Source: Candidatus Saccharimonadota bacterium (GTDB lineage Bacteria; Patescibacteriota; Saccharimonadia; UBA4664). Taken from it: a DNA stretch of 8,649 nucleotides. Positions within the stretch are counted from its first letter, which is position 1. The number at the start of each line of letters is the position of its first letter. The notes below the pieces were generated by a model. The model worked only from the letters and a program-made list of their open reading frames with translations. It made no database searches and was not told the origin of the DNA. Where the stretch lies: the NCBI GenBank assembly GCA_029288275.1, contig JARIHM010000096.1:1-8649 (forward strand). The letters are read 5' to 3'. Positions 1 through 6,050 of the stretch are shown piece by piece. Made by a program: the position numbers and the translations under genes.

Positions 1-390
1 GTTTGATCCAGCCGTGCTCTGAAGCTTACGACGGCGGTACAGCCTCAGAACCACCAGCAGGATCAATGGCGCTCCCACCGACCAGAAGTAGCTCGGCCGC
101 AGGATCGTGAAAACCACGCTCAGCGCCATGATGACCCAGTCTAGCGCCTTCATGGTCCTGGTCTCGATCGAGAAGGTTGCACCCAGCTTCCGCATCAAGG
201 GCACCATTACCAGCAGATCGAGCGCCAACACCCCCAAGAGGACGTAGTTGAAGAGATCACCATAAGCATCACCGGCCACAAACACCGTAACCATCCAGCC
301 TACACACAGCAGCTGCATCACGATGGACAGAAGACGGGCCAGGATCAAACGAGAACGGCCGGACTGGGCTGCGTCCGACTGAGCAGACAT
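1..390 (-). CDS. Small multi-pass membrane protein, unknown function (3' end outside window)
   Basis: An open frame of 130 codons runs from an ATG at 390 to the left edge without a stop, so the C-terminus is missing. The start is well supported: a strong Shine-Dalgarno GGAGGAG (minus strand, 399-393) sits just ahead of the ATG. Residues 1-13 are hydrophilic. Hydrophobic stretches at about 16-39, 48-66, 82-97 and 101-116 suggest four membrane helices, followed by a basic cluster RRRK near 119-122 that would lie in the cytoplasm by the positive-inside rule. I recognise no catalytic motif and cannot name a family. It is transcribed divergently from the RNase H gene. Confidence is high that this is a real gene and low on any role. 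Confidence 0.75.
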   Translation of the reverse strand, partial: MSAQSDAAQSGRSRLILARLLSIVMQLLCVGWMVTVFVAGDAYGDLFNYVLLGVLALDLLVMVPLMRKLGATFSIETRTMKALDWVIMALSVVFTILRPSYFWSVGAPLILLVVLRLYRRRKLQSTAGSN

Positions 391-437
391 AGCTCCTCCA
401 TCTCGAAGCAAGTGGGGTACAAGCGCAAACTCAAGTC

Positions 438-449
438 ATACTATAGTAT
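438..449. repeat. 12-bp perfect palindrome in divergent promoter region
   Basis: ATACTATAGTAT is its own reverse complement and lies on the -10 region of the leftward promoter. It carries TATAGT on both strands, so it could act as a two-way -10, or as an operator. No good plus-strand -35 lies upstream of it. A/T-rich promoter DNA yields such palindromes fairly easily, so function is uncertain. Confidence 0.4.
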
Positions 450-467
450 AAAAATAAGAAATTACAA
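440..467 (-). promoter_or_regulatory. Promoter of the membrane-protein gene
   Basis: On the minus strand TTGTAA (467-462) is followed after 16 bases by TATAGT (445-440), a plausible sigma-70-type pair that would give a leader of roughly 40 bases carrying the GGAGGAG site. An alternative minus-strand -10, TATACT (450-445), lies in the same A/T-rich patch but has no well-spaced -35. Confidence 0.5.
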
Positions 468-510
468 GCTTCTCATACGGCAACTCATTACGATCCGATG
501 CGCGCAGGTG

Positions 511-540
511 TTTAATCCTACTACTTGCCGCTGCTACAAT
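511..540 (+). promoter_or_regulatory. RNase H promoter, predicted leaderless
   Basis: TACAAT (535-540) is preceded by TGC, making an extended -10 (TGnTACAAT). A weak -35, TTTAAT (511-516), is 18 bases upstream. Seven bases separate the -10 from the ATG at 548, so transcription should start at or next to the start codon. There is no Shine-Dalgarno sequence in between. Confidence 0.6.
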
Positions 541-547
541 AATCAGC

Positions 548-967
548 ATGACGATTTACTACACTGACGGCTCCTGCGAGCCGAACCCTGGCACAGGCGG
601 CTTTGCCGTTATTAAAGACATGCAGCCCCACATCCTTGGCGGGGAGGCTAGCACCACCAACATCCGCATGGAGGGCCAGGCACTCATCGCAGCCCTCAAA
701 GACGCTAATGGCGCCCCCTGCCAAATCCACTCCGACAGCGAATTCTGGATTAACGTTATCACCAAATGGTCACCCACCTGGGCTCGCAACGGCTGGACCA
801 AGAAAAACGGCGAGATCAAAAATCTAGACATCGTAAAGGAGGTTTACGAGCTCTACCAAGCTTCGCAGGCCGAGCTCATCTGGGTACGTGGCCATAACCA
901 AGATCCCGGCAACGAACTGGCCGACCACTGGGCCAACGAGGCCCGCAAACAGCAACTCGCCGGATGA
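548..967 (+). CDS. rnhA: Ribonuclease HI
   Basis: This enzyme cleaves the RNA strand of RNA:DNA hybrids, removing Okazaki primers and R-loops in the cytoplasm. The 139-residue protein is the usual bacterial RNase HI length (about 150). The four catalytic acids are visible: D7 in YTDGS, E42 in RMEGQAL, D63 in HSDSE and D126 in NELAD, and H116 in VRGHN matches the catalytic-loop histidine. The stretch around 81-94 (NGWTKKNGEIKN) resembles the substrate-binding basic protrusion of the E. coli enzyme. The start is fixed because no other in-frame start codon lies just upstream and the protein begins directly in the first beta-strand. There is no Shine-Dalgarno site, only a -10 box seven bases ahead. 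The TGA stop overlaps a possible microprotein start (ATGA). Confidence 0.95.
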   Translation: MTIYYTDGSCEPNPGTGGFAVIKDMQPHILGGEASTTNIRMEGQALIAALKDANGAPCQIHSDSEFWINVITKWSPTWARNGWTKKNGEIKNLDIVKEVYELYQASQAELIWVRGHNQDPGNELADHWANEARKQQLAG

Positions 968-1038
968 AGCGGCAAGCGCTCTTGATTTTGGGTGGTCTTG
1001 TACTCGTGCTGATAATCAGACGCTTGGTGTGCCCGTGA
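964..1038 (+). CDS. Possible 24-residue single-pass membrane microprotein
   Basis: A short frame opens with an ATG overlapping the RNase H stop codon (ATGA) and ends in TGA at 1036-1038. The product starts MKRQ, has an uninterrupted hydrophobic core at about residues 5-18 (ALLILGGLVLVLII), then RR and a short tail ending in CP. This is the layout of a tiny inner-membrane anchor with positive charge at both ends. The ATGA overlap would allow translational coupling to RNase H, but no convincing Shine-Dalgarno site precedes it. Frames this short arise by chance, and the sequence lies in an otherwise empty gap of about 100 bases, so this is a candidate only. I recognise no family. Confidence 0.35.
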   Translation: MKRQALLILGGLVLVLIIRRLVCP

Positions 1039-1058
1039 GTTTACAGAATATTTAGTCG

Positions 1059-1064
1059 TATACT
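1059..1064 (+). promoter_or_regulatory. -10 element of the HD-hydrolase gene
   Basis: TATACT ends immediately before a first ATG (1065) and six bases before a second ATG (1071). Transcription would be expected to begin close to 1071, so the first ATG would probably not be in the mRNA. The -35 is poor: TTTACA (1040-1045) is only 13 bases upstream of this hexamer. Confidence 0.5.
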
Positions 1065-1070
1065 ATGGCT

Positions 1071-1691
1071 ATGAGTCGCGTAAAAATGAATACCATCGAT
1101 GAGCTGATCGAACTATCCCGGTTGCTCGGTACATTCGGCCAGATTAAACGAGCCGTCTTATTGCCAAATGGTGAGCCCGAAACGGATTCGCATCATTCGT
1201 TTGCGCTGGCACTTATAGCTTATGAGCTAGCGCAACAGTATGCGCCGGAGCTTGAGGCAAAGAGGATCTTGCTCTATGCCTTGGTTCATGACCTACCCGA
1301 GCTCATTACAGGCGATATGATAACGCTCACTGCTTCAGCCGAGGAGCTGAACCAGAAAGCCCAAGCTGATGCGCTGGCGGTAGAAGAAACAGCCGCACAG
1401 CTGACCGCGGCGCCCTATATCGTGCAGGCGCTTCGCGAATATGAAGGCCGTGTCAACGATGAAGCGCTGTTCGTGTACTGGCTCGACAAGATGATAACGA
1501 TTCCGACTCATTTTTATGATAACGGTGCTAATCTACGCCAATTGGGCGTACACAACCAGCACGACATCCAGCAGTGGTATGAACGCACGCTTACTAAGCT
1601 GCGCAATCAGGGTGGCCAGCCCCATCCTTCAGCCGTGACTGTTCTGGAACTAGCCTATCAAAAAATGCGGGATGAGCTCCTGCAGCCTTAA
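1071..1691 (+). CDS. HD-domain hydrolase, YfbR/5'-deoxynucleotidase-like
   Basis: This is probably a metal-dependent phosphohydrolase of the HD superfamily acting on nucleotides. YfbR-type members remove the 5' phosphate from deoxyribonucleoside monophosphates. In the 206-residue product (start at 1071) the metal-site pattern is clear: H42 in the DSHHSFALA segment, H73-D74 in LVHDLPE, E77, D82 in the TGD motif and D139 in VYWLDK, in the order and spacing of the family. LVHDLPELITGD closely follows the HDASEVLTGD signature of YfbR. I prefer ATG 1071 over ATG 1065 because the -10 box TATACT abuts the latter; ATG 1086 is a third option, and none has a Shine-Dalgarno site. Only 23 bases separate its stop from the histidine phosphatase gene. 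The substrate is inferred from family resemblance. Confidence 0.8.
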   Translation: MSRVKMNTIDELIELSRLLGTFGQIKRAVLLPNGEPETDSHHSFALALIAYELAQQYAPELEAKRILLYALVHDLPELITGDMITLTASAEELNQKAQADALAVEETAAQLTAAPYIVQALREYEGRVNDEALFVYWLDKMITIPTHFYDNGANLRQLGVHNQHDIQQWYERTLTKLRNQGGQPHPSAVTVLELAYQKMRDELLQP

Positions 1692-1698
1692 GCAATCG

Positions 1699-1707
1699 TG
1701 CTAGTAT
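1699..1707 (+). promoter_or_regulatory. Extended -10 promoter of histidine phosphatase, predicted leaderless
   Basis: TGCTAGTAT is an extended -10 (TG, one base, TAGTAT at 1702-1707) in the 23-base gap after the HD gene. Seven bases separate it from the GTG at 1715. A GAGGG run (1709-1713) ends one base before the start codon, too close to serve as a normal Shine-Dalgarno site. No good -35 is visible. Confidence 0.55.
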
Positions 1708-1714
1708 AGAGGGC

Positions 1715-2197
1715 GTGCCTAAAATCGTCATACGCCACTCGCTTTCTGAAGCTAATAATGCCAAAGGACTGGCTTTTGGCCACGCTGATGCTCCGCTCAT
1801 GGAAGAAGGTCGCAACCGTATTCGCCACCAGCTCATCCCTGCTCTCGCCCAGCGCGGTATTGTAGCGGCCAACTCACCCGTAGCTGTCTCCCGGCTGCTA
1901 CGAACTGCACAAACGGCCACAGAGGCGGGTTTTCAGACTATTACGCCATACGTTCGCCTGAACGAGGTTGAGCATGGCCTCGAGGGGGCAGAGCTTCGCG
2001 CGCTGCTCGATGCCGGCGGTCTGCCCGAACGAGCCCTGGAACATGCTGCGGCCCTTCTGGACAATCCACCGGCCGAAGCGATCTGGATCTCGCACGGACT
2101 GGTCATTGCCGGGCTGTGTGCGGTTCTCGGCCTTAACCATCAGTACGAACGGCGAGTCCCGCGTTTCTGCGAGATCCGCGAGCTACCAATAGGTTAG
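1715..2197 (+). CDS. Short histidine phosphatase (phosphoglycerate mutase superfamily)
   Basis: This 160-residue protein of the histidine phosphatase superfamily uses a phospho-histidine intermediate. The N-terminal VIRHSLSEANN carries the catalytic RH (H8). The VSRLLRTAQTA segment (about 58-68) is the usual arginine motif, and ISHGLVIAG (about 124-132) provides the second catalytic histidine. The NEVEHG segment near 83-88 probably supplies the acidic residue. The family is broad (phosphosugars, nucleotides, small-molecule phosphatases), so the substrate cannot be told. It differs from the true glycolytic mutase further along in the window. GTG is the only reasonable start: no other in-frame start lies upstream, and the first beta-strand begins right after it. 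It may be read through from the HD gene as well as from its own promoter. Confidence 0.85.
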   Translation: MPKIVIRHSLSEANNAKGLAFGHADAPLMEEGRNRIRHQLIPALAQRGIVAANSPVAVSRLLRTAQTATEAGFQTITPYVRLNEVEHGLEGAELRALLDAGGLPERALEHAAALLDNPPAEAIWISHGLVIAGLCAVLGLNHQYERRVPRFCEIRELPIG

Positions 2198-2231
2198 CGC
2201 CGCTCAGTATGCCATGAAGGTTGGCACCCTA

Positions 2232-2268
2232 GCCTCCGATACTTACCCGTATCGGAGGCGTTTATTTT
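2232..2268 (+). terminator. Rho-independent terminator after histidine phosphatase
   Basis: A perfect 11-bp stem (GCCTCCGATAC at 2232-2242 pairing with 2249-2259), with loop TTACCC, is followed by the T-rich GTTTATTTT. The opposite strand has no T run after the hairpin, so it should terminate mainly rightward transcription, between two convergent genes. Confidence 0.85.
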
Positions 2269-2272
2269 GGCG

Positions 2273-2845
2273 TCAACGTACCAACCGCGCGATCCGCTCC
2301 AAGATGACGTCCAGCCACCACAAACTTACGCGATACTCGGTGGCTAATTGTACGAGCACGGCGTTGACTGCTGCATACTGGTCGCCCAGACGCGCGCCCT
2401 CACCAAATTCGGGGAAGAGTCCCAGCCCGCGGAGGGCGCGCTCACTATAATCATTCCACACCCCGTACTGGCGGGGATGGGTCACCAGCAAGATCGGCGT
2501 CAGTTTGGCCTTACCCAGATGTGGCACAGCCAAGGTGCCGCGGCCGGGCTCCACATCATTGAGGCGTTCGGCAACTGGCCGCGACTCATCGAGCAGACAG
2601 GCCAGAGCCGTACGCAGAGCTTCCATATCGGCCGTCACATCATCGCGGCTGATCTCGCGCCAGCGCTTATTCTGCCGGTAGCTCATGAAACCGGTCATAT
2701 CCTGCTTAGTGAGTGTAGCGATGCCCTTGGGAGAGAAAATTACAGCCCAGTAGGCGCAAACCTCCTGCTCCTGCAGCCGTAGCTTCAGAACATCTGGTGT
2801 GGTATCGCGAAAAACCTGTATCTGATTGGGGGAGATCTGGCTCAT
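2273..2845 (-). CDS. Unknown protein with C-terminal YGVWN motif
   Basis: I do not recognise a named family. The 190-residue soluble-looking protein has a charged N-terminal half. Its C-terminal half contains PILLVTHPRQYGVWNDYSE (about 115-133), then ALRGLGLFP, a conserved-looking YAAVNAVLVQLATE helix and VSLWWLDVI near the end. From memory, a similar pattern (YGVWN..SE.AL..LG, later IN.VL..LA and LW.LD) occurs in poorly characterised proteins and in parts of McrB-like restriction proteins; this is recollection, not a search. The frame stays open to 2932, but I place the start at 2845 (MSQISPNQ). A minus-strand -10 box lies seven bases ahead of that ATG, and the upstream extension would cover the shared promoter region. 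No Shine-Dalgarno site is seen. The gene is convergent with the phosphatase and divergent from the AI-2E gene. Confidence 0.8.
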   Translation of the reverse strand: MSQISPNQIQVFRDTTPDVLKLRLQEQEVCAYWAVIFSPKGIATLTKQDMTGFMSYRQNKRWREISRDDVTADMEALRTALACLLDESRPVAERLNDVEPGRGTLAVPHLGKAKLTPILLVTHPRQYGVWNDYSERALRGLGLFPEFGEGARLGDQYAAVNAVLVQLATEYRVSLWWLDVILERIARLVR

Positions 2846-2852
2846 AGGCGCT

Positions 2853-2881
2853 ATTGTAACGGTCGGCGCGGCCTTGGCCAA
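2853..2881 (-). promoter_or_regulatory. Leftward promoter of the YGVWN gene, predicted leaderless
   Basis: On the minus strand TTGGCC (2881-2876) and TACAAT (2858-2853) are separated by 17 bases. Seven bases then lead to the ATG at 2845, so the mRNA should begin at or beside the start codon. Its -35 overlaps that of the rightward promoter. Confidence 0.6.
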
Positions 2882-2902
2882 TATACCAGTGTACGTTATG
2901 CT
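2874..2902 (+). promoter_or_regulatory. Rightward promoter of AI-2E/eno/gpm unit
   Basis: TTGGCC (2874-2879) and TATGCT (2897-2902) are 17 bases apart, placing transcription start near 2909 and giving a leader of about 15 bases with a GAGGG site. The hexamer TTATGC occurs twice in tandem (2896-2907), so the exact -10 is uncertain. Confidence 0.5.
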
Positions 2903-2923
2903 TATGCTAAGAAACGAGGGATT

Positions 2924-4033
2924 ATGCGCCACAGTTTGATCGCCGGCCGAATCATGCTCGTAATAGCCCTCCTGGCTGGCGTCTATTTTTTGCGCGATTT
3001 TCTGGGCATCGCCGCCTTGGCCGCGTTAAGTGTGGTAATTTTTAATCCGCTCTATCGATCCCTCGTACGCTGGCTCCGTGGCCGTACCAAAGTAGCTGCC
3101 ACCCTCACGGTGATTGCCGCACTCGTTATCGTGATTCTACCCCTGATAGCCGCGGCTGTCTTGTCTTACTTTCAAACGCTCACGTTCCTGAGCGATCTTA
3201 AATCGTCCAGCCTAAGTGATCCAGCCACTATTGGCCGCATCGGCAATCACGCCATCCAGGTTGTTAACGACATTACGAGCCGCTTACCGCAAGGCCAGAG
3301 TCTGCAGCTATCGGCGGCCGGCATTGGGCAGTCCATTCGATCATTTGCGCCGACGGCCGCCACGGCCGCCCTTAATTTTCTACGAGCTACTGGCGGCGAC
3401 GTGATCATTTTCATCAGCGTTAGCATTTTATACTTGGTGCTCTTTTTCACTTTCCTCATACGCCAAGATCAGATCATTGCCTGGCTCAAACGCGTAAGCC
3501 CCTTGGATGATGCTATTAATAGTCGCTACCTGCGTCACATCACGGCCGTCAGCCGTTCCATGGTCCTAGGCACATTTGTGGTGGCCCTGGTACAGGGCGT
3601 GCTTGGCGCCACGTTCCTGGCGATTTCTGGCATTCCATACCCGATCTTTTGGGCCATGTTCTTGTCTATAGTATCGATTGTGCCTTTGGGGAGCGGTATT
3701 ATCACCATCCCTATTGCCATTCTGGAGATCCTGTTTGGCCACATTTGGCAGGGTCTGTTTGTGATTACTATGCACCTCCTCGTGATCACCAACATTGATA
3801 ACCTGCTGCGTGCGCTCCTCGTGAGCAAGGATGGTCATTTATCGCCGGTGCTGACGCTCTTTGCCATCTTTGCCGGCCTTGAATTCTTTGGACCCCTGGG
3901 CGCCATTTACGGACCCGTCATCATGGCCGTTATCATGACCACGCTGCAAATCTATGACGAATTTAGTGCTACCGGAATTCCCCTCAAAGGCCATGCCGCT
4001 ACTTCACGGAGCACCCATCCTATGAGACAGTAG
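2924..4033 (+). CDS. AI-2E family transporter (PerM-like permease)
   Basis: This 369-residue integral membrane protein belongs to the AI-2 exporter/PerM family, whose members include the proposed autoinducer-2 exporter TqsA and Na+/H+ antiporters; most members have no known substrate. Hydrophobic segments at about 9-42, 56-82, 159-179, 212-235, 239-265, 268-292 and 309-345 fit the family's eight-helix plan, with a soluble loop at about 90-155. Family signatures are visible: the VQGVLGATFLAISGIPYP segment (223-240), SIVPLGSG (251-258), and NIDNLLRALLVSK...SPVLTLFAIFAGLEFFGPLGAIYGP (290-331). A GAGGG site (2916-2920) lies three bases ahead of the ATG. Only 25 bases separate the gene from enolase, so the two are probably co-transcribed. 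Nothing in the window supports quorum signalling, so treat it as a permease of unknown substrate. Confidence 0.9.
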   Translation: MRHSLIAGRIMLVIALLAGVYFLRDFLGIAALAALSVVIFNPLYRSLVRWLRGRTKVAATLTVIAALVIVILPLIAAAVLSYFQTLTFLSDLKSSSLSDPATIGRIGNHAIQVVNDITSRLPQGQSLQLSAAGIGQSIRSFAPTAATAALNFLRATGGDVIIFISVSILYLVLFFTFLIRQDQIIAWLKRVSPLDDAINSRYLRHITAVSRSMVLGTFVVALVQGVLGATFLAISGIPYPIFWAMFLSIVSIVPLGSGIITIPIAILEILFGHIWQGLFVITMHLLVITNIDNLLRALLVSKDGHLSPVLTLFAIFAGLEFFGPLGAIYGPVIMAVIMTTLQIYDEFSATGIPLKGHAATSRSTHPMRQ

Positions 4034-4058
4034 AGGATGGAAAACGAAGGGTCTTATC

Positions 4059-5339
4059 ATGAATATTCAGCAAGTGACCGCCCGGCAAATATTGGACTCG
4101 CGAGGAAATCCCACGGTCGAGGCCGATGTAACGCTCGAAAACGGCGTTATGGGGCGGGCGGCTGTACCTAGCGGCGCCAGTACCGGCAGCAACGAAGCCG
4201 TGGAGCTGCGTGACGGTGGTAAATCCTGGGGCGGCAAGGGCGTCATGAAGGCCGTAGAGCATGTTCGCACTGAGATTGCCCAAGCCGTTATTGGCCTGGA
4301 TGCTGATGACCAAACGGGTCTTGACCAGGCCATGATTGAGCTCGATGGCACCGACAATAAGGGCCGGCTCGGCGCCAATGCCATCTTGGCCGTATCCCTG
4401 GCTGCCGCCAAGGCTGCAGCACAGAACAAGGGCATGGCGCTCTGGGAGCACATCCAGGGGCTCGCCGAGGGCATTCAGGACCCCACGCTGCCGCTACCCA
4501 TGATGAACATTGTAAACGGCGGCAAACACGCGGCCGGCAGCACCGACATTCAGGAATTTATGATTATGCCCGTGGGTGCCGCTACCTTTACCGAGGGCCT
4601 GCGCATGGGCACCGAGGTGTTTCACGCCCTAGCCAAAGTACTCAAAAAGGCTGGCTATGGCACCACGGTAGGGGATGAGGGCGGCTATGCGCCGGCTGTC
4701 CGTCGCGGCAACGCCGAGGCCCTAGAGCTGATCGCCACCGCCGTAGAGCAGGCCGGCTACAAGCTTGGTACCGACATTGCCTTAGCCCTCGACTGCGCCG
4801 CCAGTGAATTCTATGCCGACGGCAAATATCACCTCAAAGCCGAAGACAAAGCCCTTTCCAGCACTCAGATGGTCGATTTCCTCGTTGATCTGGCTGAAAA
4901 GTACCCAATCGTTAGCATCGAAGATGGCCTCGCCGAAGACGATTGGGAAGGCTGGGAACTGCTCACCGAGAAGCTTGGTCATAAGATCCAGCTCGTGGGC
5001 GACGATCTGTTTGTAACCAATGTGAAATTCCTGGAGCGCGGCATCAAAGAACAGGCCGCCAATGCCATCCTGGTAAAACTGAACCAGATCGGCACCCTCA
5101 CCGAAACGCTCCAGGCAGTGCAGATGGCCCACGAAGCCGGCTGGAAAGCGGTTATATCGCACCGCTCCGGCGAGACCGAGGACACCACCATTGCCCACGT
5201 CGTGGTGGGCCTCGCGACCGGCCAGATCAAAACTGGGTCCTTGAGCCGCACCGACCGGGTAGCGAAATATAACGAGCTGCTCCGCATCGAGGAGCAGCTT
5301 GGCGACTCGGCCGCATTTGCCGGGAAAGGAGCCCTGTAA
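4059..5339 (+). CDS. eno: Enolase (phosphopyruvate hydratase)
   Basis: Enolase interconverts 2-phosphoglycerate and phosphoenolpyruvate in glycolysis. The 426-residue length is typical and the protein is complete. Hallmarks in order: the mobile loop SGASTGSNEAVELRDG (38-53), H157 in NGGKHA, E166 in DIQEF, the acid/base E207 in GDEGGYAP, Mg2+ ligands D245, E288 (SIEDG) and D315 (GDDLF), catalytic lysine K340 in LVKLNQIGTLTET, substrate-binding H368-R369-S370 followed by GETEDT, and K391 in GQIKTGS. An AAGGG site (4048-4051 region) lies about seven bases before the ATG. The stop codon overlaps the next gene's start (TAATG), coupling it to phosphoglycerate mutase, the preceding glycolytic step. 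No clear promoter is seen in the short gap after AI-2E. Confidence 0.98.
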   Translation: MNIQQVTARQILDSRGNPTVEADVTLENGVMGRAAVPSGASTGSNEAVELRDGGKSWGGKGVMKAVEHVRTEIAQAVIGLDADDQTGLDQAMIELDGTDNKGRLGANAILAVSLAAAKAAAQNKGMALWEHIQGLAEGIQDPTLPLPMMNIVNGGKHAAGSTDIQEFMIMPVGAATFTEGLRMGTEVFHALAKVLKKAGYGTTVGDEGGYAPAVRRGNAEALELIATAVEQAGYKLGTDIALALDCAASEFYADGKYHLKAEDKALSSTQMVDFLVDLAEKYPIVSIEDGLAEDDWEGWELLTEKLGHKIQLVGDDLFVTNVKFLERGIKEQAANAILVKLNQIGTLTETLQAVQMAHEAGWKAVISHRSGETEDTTIAHVVVGLATGQIKTGSLSRTDRVAKYNELLRIEEQLGDSAAFAGKGAL

Positions 5340-5962
5340 TGGCATATCTCGTACTCGTCCGCCATGGCCAAAGCGCCTGGAATGAACTTGGCCAATGGAC
5401 CGGCCTAACCGACGTCGAGCTCACACCTAAAGGCAAAGAAGAGGCCCGGGCCGCGGCTATGACTTTGGAAGGCATTACCTTTGACGCCGCCCACACCTCT
5501 AAATTGACCCGAGCCCAGGAAACCCTACAGATTATCCTAGAAGAGCTCGGCCAAGCCACACTTGACGCCAAGAAACATACCGCCCTCAACGAGCGCGATT
5601 ATGGCCAGCTCACCGGCAAGAACAAGTGGCAGGTCCGCGAAGAGCACGGGGAGGAGCAGTTCACCAAATGGCGCCGCAGCTGGAATGAGCCAGTGCCAGG
5701 GGGCGAGACTCTCAAGGACGTGCACGACCGAGCCGTACCCTACTATGAGCAGCATATCCTAGCCGACCTCAAAGCCGGCAAGAATGTGATTGTTTCAGCC
5801 CATGGCAACACTCTGCGCGCCCTCGTTAAATACATCGAGGATATCGCCGAGGATGAGGTTTCAGGCCTAGAGATCGGCACGGGTGAGGTTTATGTCTACG
5901 AGATCGACCCCAAAGGCCAGATTATCGCTAAAGACATCAAGATTAGCGGCGGCAAAGCCTAA
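5339..5962 (+). CDS. gpmA: 2,3-bisphosphoglycerate-dependent phosphoglycerate mutase (short form)
   Basis: It interconverts 3- and 2-phosphoglycerate through a phospho-histidine. Key residues are present: R8-H9 in LVRHGQSAWN, R58 in SKLTRAQET, E85 in ALNERDYGQLTGKNK and H155 in VSAHGNTLRAL. NERDYGQLTGKNK is diagnostic of the cofactor-dependent mutase rather than a generic phosphatase. At 207 residues it is about 40 shorter than E. coli GpmA. The gap falls after WRRSWNEPVP, where the E. coli enzyme has an insert before its SLKD motif (here TLKD); such short forms exist elsewhere. Translation is coupled to enolase: the ATG shares an A with the enolase TAA, and a strong AAAGGAG (5325-5331) lies seven bases ahead. 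The unit ends at the following hairpin. Confidence 0.95.
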   Translation: MAYLVLVRHGQSAWNELGQWTGLTDVELTPKGKEEARAAAMTLEGITFDAAHTSKLTRAQETLQIILEELGQATLDAKKHTALNERDYGQLTGKNKWQVREEHGEEQFTKWRRSWNEPVPGGETLKDVHDRAVPYYEQHILADLKAGKNVIVSAHGNTLRALVKYIEDIAEDEVSGLEIGTGEVYVYEIDPKGQIIAKDIKISGGKA

Positions 5963-5976
5963 GCTCTGCATGTGCC

Positions 5977-6006
5977 AAAGGGCAGGCCTTCGAGCCTGCC
6001 TTTTTT
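5977..6006 (+). terminator. Rho-independent terminator after gpmA
   Basis: GGCAGGC (5981-5987) pairs with GCCTGCC (5994-6000) around a six-base loop, followed by six T residues. An AAA run upstream extends the pairing and could let it work weakly in the other direction. It closes the AI-2E/eno/gpmA unit and lies just ahead of the next promoter. Confidence 0.9.
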
Positions 6007-6021
6007 GTTCAGCCAGTCTTC

Positions 6022-6050
6022 TTGACAGCTGCGCTTAATTATACTAGTAT
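6022..6050 (+). promoter_or_regulatory. Near-consensus promoter of the AbrB-MFS operon, predicted leaderless
   Basis: A perfect -35 TTGACA (6022-6027), a 17-base spacer and TAGTAT (6045-6050) make this the best promoter in the window. Seven bases follow, then the ATG at 6058, so the transcript should start at or next to the start codon. Confidence 0.8.

Noticed and set aside
1708..1714. GAGGG before GTG 1715 as a Shine-Dalgarno site
   Set aside because: Only one base separates it from the start codon, too close for normal ribosome placement.
2348..2782. 144-codon plus-strand open frame opposite the YGVWN gene
   Set aside because: The minus-strand frame has patterned motifs and a promoter; the plus frame has neither and begins just after a terminator.
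2846..2932. 29-residue N-terminal extension of the YGVWN protein from ATG 2932
   Set aside because: It would span the leftward promoter (TTGGCC, 17 bases, TACAAT) and overlap the start of the AI-2E gene; the residues look unlike a conserved domain.
4782..5345. 187-codon minus-strand open frame inside enolase
   Set aside because: It is antisense to a highly conserved gene with no initiation signal, a by-product of enolase codon use. The same applies to 4020-4474 minus and 4979-5589 minus.
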